Shown piece after piece: positions 33,614-38,821 of a stretch of DNA of 38,821 nucleotides. Position 1 is the first letter of the stretch, and every line of letters begins with the position of its first letter. The notes beneath the pieces are model-generated. The model had not been told where the DNA came from, made no database searches, and saw only the letters and a program-made list of their open reading frames with translations. Source of the DNA: Clostridiales bacterium (GTDB taxonomy: Bacteria; Bacillota; Clostridia; Lachnospirales; WQUN01). The translations under genes and the position numbers were made by a program. Location of the stretch: NCBI GenBank assembly GCA_031269465.1, contig JAISZB010000132.1:1-38821 (forward strand), in the 5' to 3' direction.

Positions 33614-34801
33614 ATGCTGCTGAAGCAACAATTGGACGTTATCGATACCCTTCGCAAGTGCAACGAAATCAGGCGTCCTGTTTATATTCGCGGTACAGGC
33701 AAAGGAGCTTTGCTTATATTCAATGAACTTAAAAATCTCGGAATTAAAGTTGCAGCGTTCGTCGATATAAAAGGCGACAGACACACCTTTCTTGGATTGA
33801 ATGTTTTACCCATGGAATCGGTTTACAGGTCGAGTCAGAATTGCTTCGTCGTGTGCGGCCAACTGAATATGAACGTGTATTTTGAAGTCAGAAAAGAGTT
33901 GGAAAGCCACGGCTTGGTAGAGCGAAAAGATTTTTATAACTTTGGGTATTTGGGATTTAGTTTTGCGAGGCAAGATGATAAGACCATATTGCAATCAAAT
34001 TTCACCGATGGCAGAGCTAGATATCTCTCGGTTGAAAACAAAACCATATTATTTGACCAACTTTTGATTATCCCTAATTCAACATGTTCGCTGAGATGCA
34101 AATACTGTGCAACAGGTGTTCAGTACGCCGCAAGGAAAGTGTTTGATTCAAAGCAAACTGTGGAAGATTACGATAAGCTTTTGAGTATATGCAAAACAAA
34201 GGTGGCAAGTATTCAAGGCGGGGAAATCTTTCTAAACCCTGACCTTTCTAATTTTTTTGGTTTGTTTGCAGAAATGAAAAATATCAATAATTGTGAGCAA
34301 GTTGAGGTTTTCACGAATGCGACCATTGTTCCAACAGACGAGCAACTTGCGGCGTACAGCAGGATTTCATTGCCGAAACGGTTCGTGATAAGCAATTATG
34401 GGCTTCCGAACGTTAAAACCGATAAATTTATTGCAAAGATAAAAGAATTTGGACTCGACTATCGCATTCATCCACCAGACTTTTATTGGTTTCACCCGGG
34501 CGACCCCCGAAAAGAAACAGGTTATACAGTCGATGAACTTAAAGATATTATCAATCGTTGTACGAAATTTGCACGCACAACCACTGTTATGGATGGGAAA
34601 TTTTTTGCTTGTTGCCAACAAGTTCATGCTTTATATGATAAATCAATTGACTTTATTGACATTCGCAACATCAACCGATCCAAACTTGAAAACGAAATTT
34701 ATAACTACATGTTTAATAAGGAGAGCTATGATTTTTGTGGATACTGTCGAGGCGAATACGAAAACAATGAAAAAATCCCGCCAGCCGAACAGTTGCAATA
34801 A
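33614..34801 (+). CDS. Radical SAM protein with N-terminal Rossmann-like domain
   Basis: A 395-residue protein from ATG 33614, with GAGAGG 6 bases upstream. Residues 1-115 form a Rossmann-like domain (VYIRGTGKGALLIFNELKNL, then VAAFVDIKGDRHTFLGLNVL), similar to the nucleotide-sugar sensing domains seen in glycan enzymes. The radical SAM core follows with CSLRCKYC (Cys 158, 162, 165) and SIQGGEIFLNPDLSNFF, the GGE-type SAM contact. Late cysteines at 333-334 and 375/378 (FCGYC) suggest an auxiliary iron-sulphur site of the SPASM/twitch kind. The start follows the methyltransferase stop by 10 bases. Function is unassigned; the cluster suggests modification of a surface glycan or secondary product. 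Confidence 0.82.
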   Translation: MLLKQQLDVIDTLRKCNEIRRPVYIRGTGKGALLIFNELKNLGIKVAAFVDIKGDRHTFLGLNVLPMESVYRSSQNCFVVCGQLNMNVYFEVRKELESHGLVERKDFYNFGYLGFSFARQDDKTILQSNFTDGRARYLSVENKTILFDQLLIIPNSTCSLRCKYCATGVQYAARKVFDSKQTVEDYDKLLSICKTKVASIQGGEIFLNPDLSNFFGLFAEMKNINNCEQVEVFTNATIVPTDEQLAAYSRISLPKRFVISNYGLPNVKTDKFIAKIKEFGLDYRIHPPDFYWFHPGDPRKETGYTVDELKDIINRCTKFARTTTVMDGKFFACCQQVHALYDKSIDFIDIRNINRSKLENEIYNYMFNKESYDFCGYCRGEYENNEKIPPAEQLQ

Positions 34802-34980
34802 GGAGGGACGCCATGTAAAAACCTTTAATCGCGTTGTTGCTGTTTGCGTTGGTCACGTCGCAGGGGCAGTACCCGCTTATAAGAAAACTGTGGACTTAAA
34901 GGCAAGCGATTCAAGGATTGCCGGGATCTTCTGCTTGCTGTTCATAGATGATTTCTTTTTATGAATCGGCATTTGCAGCG
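34802..34980 (+). pseudogene. Broken fourth gene of the radical SAM cluster
   Basis: AGGAGG at 34803-34808 is followed 5 bases later by ATG 34814, which is followed at once by TAA. One base out of frame, VKTFNRVVAVCVGHVAGAVP and AYKKTVDLK can be read for some 50 codons to 34964. No family was recognised. The strong site suggests that a coding sequence once began here and lost its frame at the second codon. Confidence 0.35.
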
Positions 34981-35062
34981 GACGCATTAAGCTTTGCTCG
35001 AAGCATGGCCAAGCGCTTTACTTGCTTTCCTGTATTCGGTCAGCAAAATTGATTCGTTTTCG

Positions 35063-35659
35063 CTAAGGATGGTCGGCGAAACATTCTGAACAGTCAATCA
35101 TCGGCGCGCCTTCTCCTCCGCATGCCCGCTTGAGAGCGGCAGCGCGCAGATAGAGCGGATTCTGCAGTATGCCGCGAACCGTCAACGCTCGTTCAATTGA
35201 CTCAACCACGGCGGGGTCGTACTAGATTTCTCTTGACGGAGCAATTATAATGATAGGAAACACTCTCGTCTTGTATCGGCGCGTATGGTACGACCAAATG
35301 TCCGACCTGAATCCCCTTTGCAAAACGCCCGCCTCTCCGCAGACAATAAACTTCTTAATTCCGAGCCCAATCAGTTCTTCTAGCATTGAGGCGGAGTTTG
35401 CCGCCCCAACGAAGCCTTGAATCAAGCAAACCGGCGTTTCGCCGCGCATCGTTTTATACAGCGGCAATACAACCGTTTCACAGCGAAACTCGGATACTTG
35501 CTCCAAAAATCCCTTGCTAAGCATATCCGCGATTACACAGCCAAAAAAGGTTATGACACATCGCTCCTGTATATTTTCTTTCGTTGAAACTTTCATGGAG
35601 GGATTGATAATCTTGCAGTCGTCAAATTCCAAAATTGGTTAATCCGCTCGCTTAATCAT
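35063..35659 (-). pseudogene. Nucleoside phosphorylase (Udp-like) pseudogene
   Basis: The original start is ATG 35659, preceded by GAGGTGAG. The frame reads MIKRAD, then TAA where a Tyr codon is expected, then PILEFDDCKIINPSMKV. ERCVITFFGCVIADML and EELIGLGIKKFIVCGEAGVL match the PNP/UDP phosphorylase family. Near 35310 the frame shifts to VGHLVVPYAPIQDESVSYHY, the conserved phosphate/ribose region, then shifts back near 35240 to APSREI. A TAG follows, then DPAVVESIERALTVRGI and MIDCSECFA, the equivalent of the family's MEC motif. So there are two stops and two frameshifts in about 600 bases. The intact enzyme would split uridine or purine nucleosides to base and ribose-1-phosphate. Confidence 0.75.
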
Positions 35660-35724
35660 ATCTCACCTCTTTCGGTAAATTCCAATCTATTACTTGAAAA
35701 ATTTAAGACCAAAGTAATCCTCAT

Positions 35725-35923
35725 ATGACTGTCCATTGAGTGGTGCGAAATGCCGATTTCGGCATTTTGCACTCGCTGTATAATCAAGCTCCAAAAAAGG
35801 CAGTTTAGTACGAAAATACATTTTATGGACATTTGTCCATGTTTCAAATACACAAATGACTTAATATTTTCACCCTTGGCGGTGAAGCGCAACGTCATAG
35901 GGGTTTATATGAAAAGCAGTATA
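35725..35923 (+). repeat. Dispersed palindromic repeat, copy H, interrupted
   Basis: The core at 35725-35792 starts ATGACTGTCCATTGAGTGGT and contains the arms GCGAAATGCCGA/TCGGCATTTTGC. It ends TATAATCAAGCTCC. The right arm AAAAAAGGCAGTTT is separated by about 90 unrelated bases from its expected continuation TTTATATGAAAAGCAGTATA at 35904-35923, which copy G has contiguously. Confidence 0.75.
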
Positions 35924-35937
35924 GATGTGCAGCCGGA

Positions 35938-36288
35938 AAGCTTAAACTCAAGTTTTCATAAAGTGATAATCCATTTCTGGCAGCTGGCAAATCGATGGAC
36001 GATACTCCGAGCGATCGATAATGAGTTGCATTATTTGTGAGGCAATTCCTTTTTTCTGAAGTCAGAATAGTTCAGGACGTATAAGGCTGTTCCTGTCTTA
36101 CCGTTCGAGAATGAGGGATTTGCGGGTTTTTCAGCAATCACAAGGTAAGCGGCAGATACAACTTCTCCTGCTGTTTCTGAAAATATTCCAACAAAAGTCG
36201 GGAATGCAATCATATCAGCATCTTCAGTAATGATCCTGAAAGACGACCTTTGCGTCACTATGAAAGAAGAGATAAGCATAGACTGCAA
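35938..36288 (-). pseudogene. GNAT acetyltransferase pseudogene
   Basis: The minus strand gives GEVVSAAYLVIAEKPANPSF and SNGKTGTALYVLNYSDFRKK, which match the middle of GNAT enzymes (VLNVYTxPxxRxKGIA). A frameshift after DFRKK restores GIASQIMQLIIDRSE. Another restores SSIDLPAARNGLSLYENLSF, the typical GNAT end. Two frameshifts and an apparently missing N-terminal third mark it as inactive. The acceptor substrate cannot be told. Confidence 0.65.
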
Positions 36289-36344
36289 TTAATTGCTTTC
36301 AATCACGTTGGTGCGCAACACTTAATAATGGTGGAGCTCGAATC

Positions 36345-36380
36345 AGGAAAAAGCCATGAAAAACTTCATGGCTTTTTCCT
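36345..36380. terminator. Perfect 16-base-pair bidirectional terminator
   Basis: AGGAAAAAGCCATGAA (36345-36360) pairs without mismatch with TTCATGGCTTTTTCCT (36365-36380) around a 4-base loop AAAC. A-rich and T-rich flanks lie inside the stem on both sides, so it works in either direction. It lies about 190 bases downstream of the DUF4173 gene on the minus strand. Confidence 0.7.
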
Positions 36381-36568
36381 GGAGGGTGTGAGTGATTCAA
36401 AGTTTATGCCGGTCGAAAGGTTTGCGAAGTGAGCCTAGCGGGTCGCGACTTGGCGCGGATGCGGAGCGAAATGCGCAATGCAAGCCGGGGATCCTCCGAA
36501 CGCCTTTCGCTTCAAGGAGGTCTTCTGGGGGCATTGGAAAGCGTCCCGAGGCGTGGTTCAAATGCAAA

Positions 36569-38149
36569 TCACGATAGCTTTTCCAATGCTTTCCTTGAAC
36601 TCTTAGACATATATCTCCAGTTCTGCCAGTATGAGTTACGGCTTAATGAATCCTCCCAGATAACAAGCCGATCCATAATGCTTGCGCGCAGCTCTGCGTA
36701 TTCAGAACCCTCGAATGCGGGATCTTGCAACACTTTAATTAGCATCGGCGCGCTGTCCTGGCTGAAGTTGTAGATGTCTATCACATCCGACGGCCTGCGG
36801 CCTTCATATGACGACGCAAATATCGTCTTGTCTCTTTGAGCGTAGAAAGCTCTTATGTTTAGCGCGTCAGACAGGCATTCTGAGCCGGTTATGTTGGCTA
36901 TTATGAAAAAAGCAAGGCATGTCGCCCCTCCCAGTTGAATGAAGTCGAAGCCTTTGCCCTTTTGCCGGAGCAGGAGATAGGACAGGGTAATGATGATGAG
37001 CGCGGACTCCATGCACAAAAAAGTGATGACAAGCATTCGAAGGCTGGTGAAATGATAGGCATCCATGTACAAAGACATGCGGTAGAAGGAAGATGCTATC
37101 AGTATTGCCGTGAATAAGCTCAGCAGTATTAGGAGCCTTGTGATCCATTTGCCTGTTTGCCCTCCATTAATGATAGTCATGAAGATCACAAGCACTCCGA
37201 AATTTATGATTGTGACAAAGAGCAGTTGAAAGAATCCGCTTCTTGCGTATTCAGAGTATACTATCCCTTCAGGAAGCTGGCGGTAGCCTCCGGTGAAGAG
37301 GAACGCGACCTGGATTAGGCAAAAGGCCGCGAAAAGCAGATTAAGCAGGGTCAGAAACGTGCCAGCCATTAGGGTGTCAGCCTTTGCGATTGGAATGGAC
37401 GGGTTCGCCCTATCCTTAATCAGCGTAAGATGCCTTAAGTATCCGCAGAAAAGCATGAAGGCTATGGAAATTGCAATTATGTGGGGGAACAGACGCCCTT
37501 GCGAAACCTCACTGAAAAGGCGCTTGATATAATATGAAAATACTGAATCCGCGCTCATCAGCAGCATGCCTATGAATAGAAGGATGGGAAATGATGCGAG
37601 GACGGCCACAAGTATTTTACCCAGAGACTTCGTCTTGCTAGAACTAAAGTGTTTTGACGCCTTTTTCAAAAATGGAATAGATTCGGTCAACCCTGATACC
37701 GCGAATTCGCAAAGCTCCCTTACAAAGGATGCTGAAAACGGAAGCATCTTTCTACCGGAGGCCTTGGTCAGAGCAAATGTGACAAGGACGTATGACACAG
37801 CTATATTCGCATAGTTGAAAAGCGAATAACTCAATGTTCCATTCATCAAAGCTAGGATGGCGGCGGGTATGAACCACTTGAAGCCGCTTGCGTCTTTGAG
37901 CATGTCCAGCCGTTTCAGCGCAAAGGCTGAGACTGCCATTGAGGCGAAGATGAAAATCGTAGAGGACAGGCATGGTAGAACATTGATTCCTGTGAAGCAG
38001 TTGGAGTAAAGAATTGCCATGGCTAGAGCAGATCCGGTGATGAAAAATGCCTTTCCGCCGGTGTCCGCATAATTTATAGATGCGCTATCAAAGGCGCTGC
38101 CGTTTGTCAAGGCAGGAGCTTCTTGGCTGCCTCGCGTTTGATTGCTCAT
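36569..38149 (-). CDS. DUF4173 multi-pass membrane protein
   Basis: A 526-residue protein with about a dozen hydrophobic segments between residues 35 and 430. The family hallmark lies in the middle, GIVYSEYARSGFFQLLFVTI followed by INFGVL, which identifies DUF4173 (formerly grouped with DUF4153). The last 90 residues (IRAFYAQRDKTIFASSYEGR and on) are soluble, ending in a Trp/Arg/Lys-rich helix. The molecular function of the family is unknown. AAGGAGGG lies 7 bases before ATG 38149. It appears to be a single-gene unit ending before the hairpin at 36345-36380. Confidence 0.87.
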   Translation of the reverse strand: MSNQTRGSQEAPALTNGSAFDSASINYADTGGKAFFITGSALAMAILYSNCFTGINVLPCLSSTIFIFASMAVSAFALKRLDMLKDASGFKWFIPAAILALMNGTLSYSLFNYANIAVSYVLVTFALTKASGRKMLPFSASFVRELCEFAVSGLTESIPFLKKASKHFSSSKTKSLGKILVAVLASFPILLFIGMLLMSADSVFSYYIKRLFSEVSQGRLFPHIIAISIAFMLFCGYLRHLTLIKDRANPSIPIAKADTLMAGTFLTLLNLLFAAFCLIQVAFLFTGGYRQLPEGIVYSEYARSGFFQLLFVTIINFGVLVIFMTIINGGQTGKWITRLLILLSLFTAILIASSFYRMSLYMDAYHFTSLRMLVITFLCMESALIIITLSYLLLRQKGKGFDFIQLGGATCLAFFIIANITGSECLSDALNIRAFYAQRDKTIFASSYEGRRPSDVIDIYNFSQDSAPMLIKVLQDPAFEGSEYAELRASIMDRLVIWEDSLSRNSYWQNWRYMSKSSRKALEKLS

Positions 38150-38821
38150 TGACGACCCTCCTTGTTGTTGCGTTATTTTCGATAAAGCCCCAGCTAAAAA
38201 TTCTGTTCCTCAGATTTGGCGCAGGAGACTCTCGCCCCGAATGCCGTTAGGCGGGGGAGGAATGCGCCTCCTCCTATCTTTTTTCTCTCTGCTGGAATAG
38301 CCGTGCGCCCTGCCAATGGCTTGAGCTTCATATGGCTTATGCCTGAGCTTAATTTCTCTCCATCCAGCGTGCGGACGTCAAAGCTTCCGCTTGATCGCCT
38401 TCCAAAAATGAAGCCTTTGCGCCAGTCCGGCATTTACACTCTGCCAAACAATTGACAGCCAATTAAGTGTTTTGGTGATTGATTGCCCTTCCTTTTCACG
38501 CCTTTATTGATGGTCGCCTTGTGTAGCTGGCGATTGCGCTTCCTCACGCTTTATGCATATAAATTGCATCTAATGGTGCAACTGTCGGATTTCTGCTGAC
38601 GCATGCATCCATCGTTTGATCCTTTTCCAAGCCGTTTTTGATCCTTGTGTTTTTCGCGGTGTATCCGTATGCCGTGCAGGATATTCTCCCTAAGCCTGCT
38701 TGTTACTTGACAGTGGTGAGTTTTATGTATTGATATTACATAAATGGACTTTTTTTCCAACAGAGAAGTCAAATATTAGGGAGAACCTGGATTTTTCTTA
38801 ATATTCCTGGATTTTGCTGAC
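38150..38821. other. Intergenic region to the right edge
   Basis: I find no supported gene here. A minus-strand frame at 38194-38433 (79 codons) contains RRSSGSFDVRTLDGEKLSSG, a pattern I associate with short unexplained frames in clostridial genomes. It has no ribosome binding site. The last 300 bases have only short overlapping open frames. Confidence 0.4.

Noticed and set aside
38194..38433. 79-codon minus-strand frame with RRSSGSFDVRTLDGEKL
   Set aside because: The pattern feels familiar from short frames in clostridial genomes, but there is no start signal or known function, so it is not listed as a gene.

Overview
The window looks like a chromosomal segment of a Gram-positive anaerobe of the Bacillota, probably class Clostridia. 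The grounds are strong AGGAGG-type ribosome binding sites, Clostridia-like TyrS, PepT, MltG/U32-peptidase and Opp proteins, an SBP lipoprotein with a lipobox, and many TTG/GTG start choices. This placement rests on protein resemblance from memory and was not tested by search.

Positions 1-11377 hold a defence operon on the plus strand. It begins (cut by the window edge) with the end of a radical SAM protein of the kind paired with TcmP. Next come a 1170-residue SNF2-type helicase carrying a C-terminal DUF3883 nuclease-like domain, a 911-residue DUF1156 DNA methyltransferase, and a 1133-residue DUF499 ATPase with an N-terminal Swt1-type HEPN domain. The operon ends with a three-Cys-motif partner gene (tcmP) broken by two single-base deletions. 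The helicase-methylase-ATPase trio matches what has been called an Hma-type system (name given from memory). It is bracketed here by the radical SAM/TcmP pair, with gaps of at most 21 bases, so all five genes are likely co-transcribed.

Positions 11378-14986 carry no intact recognisable gene. They hold terminators, a degenerate orphan CRISPR array of seven repeats plus one detached repeat, a 16-base direct duplication, a GC-rich open frame I cannot identify, and the wreck of a tyrosine recombinase.

Positions 14987-30279 are mostly housekeeping. On the minus strand lie a GHL10-type glycosidase, MltG and a U32 peptidase (TrhP type), followed by an oligopeptide ABC transporter (binding lipoprotein, two permeases, two ATPases). 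On the plus strand lie peptidase T and tyrosyl-tRNA synthetase. Peptide uptake and PepT would work together in using short peptides as nutrients.

Positions 30280-38821 mix relics and accessory genes. There are an IS5-like transposase relic and a possible serine-recombinase tail. A three-gene cluster follows (polysaccharide pyruvyl transferase family protein, small methyltransferase, radical SAM protein), with a ribosome binding site after it that leads into ATG-TAA. A nucleoside phosphorylase pseudogene, a GNAT acetyltransferase pseudogene and a DUF4173 membrane protein complete the region.

A family of palindromic intergenic repeats is scattered through 14.9-35.9 kb in at least eight copies. 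Its outer arms read GGAGCTTGA / TCAAGCTCC around an inner palindrome. The number of decayed genes and repeats suggests a genome under drift or heavy mobile-element traffic.
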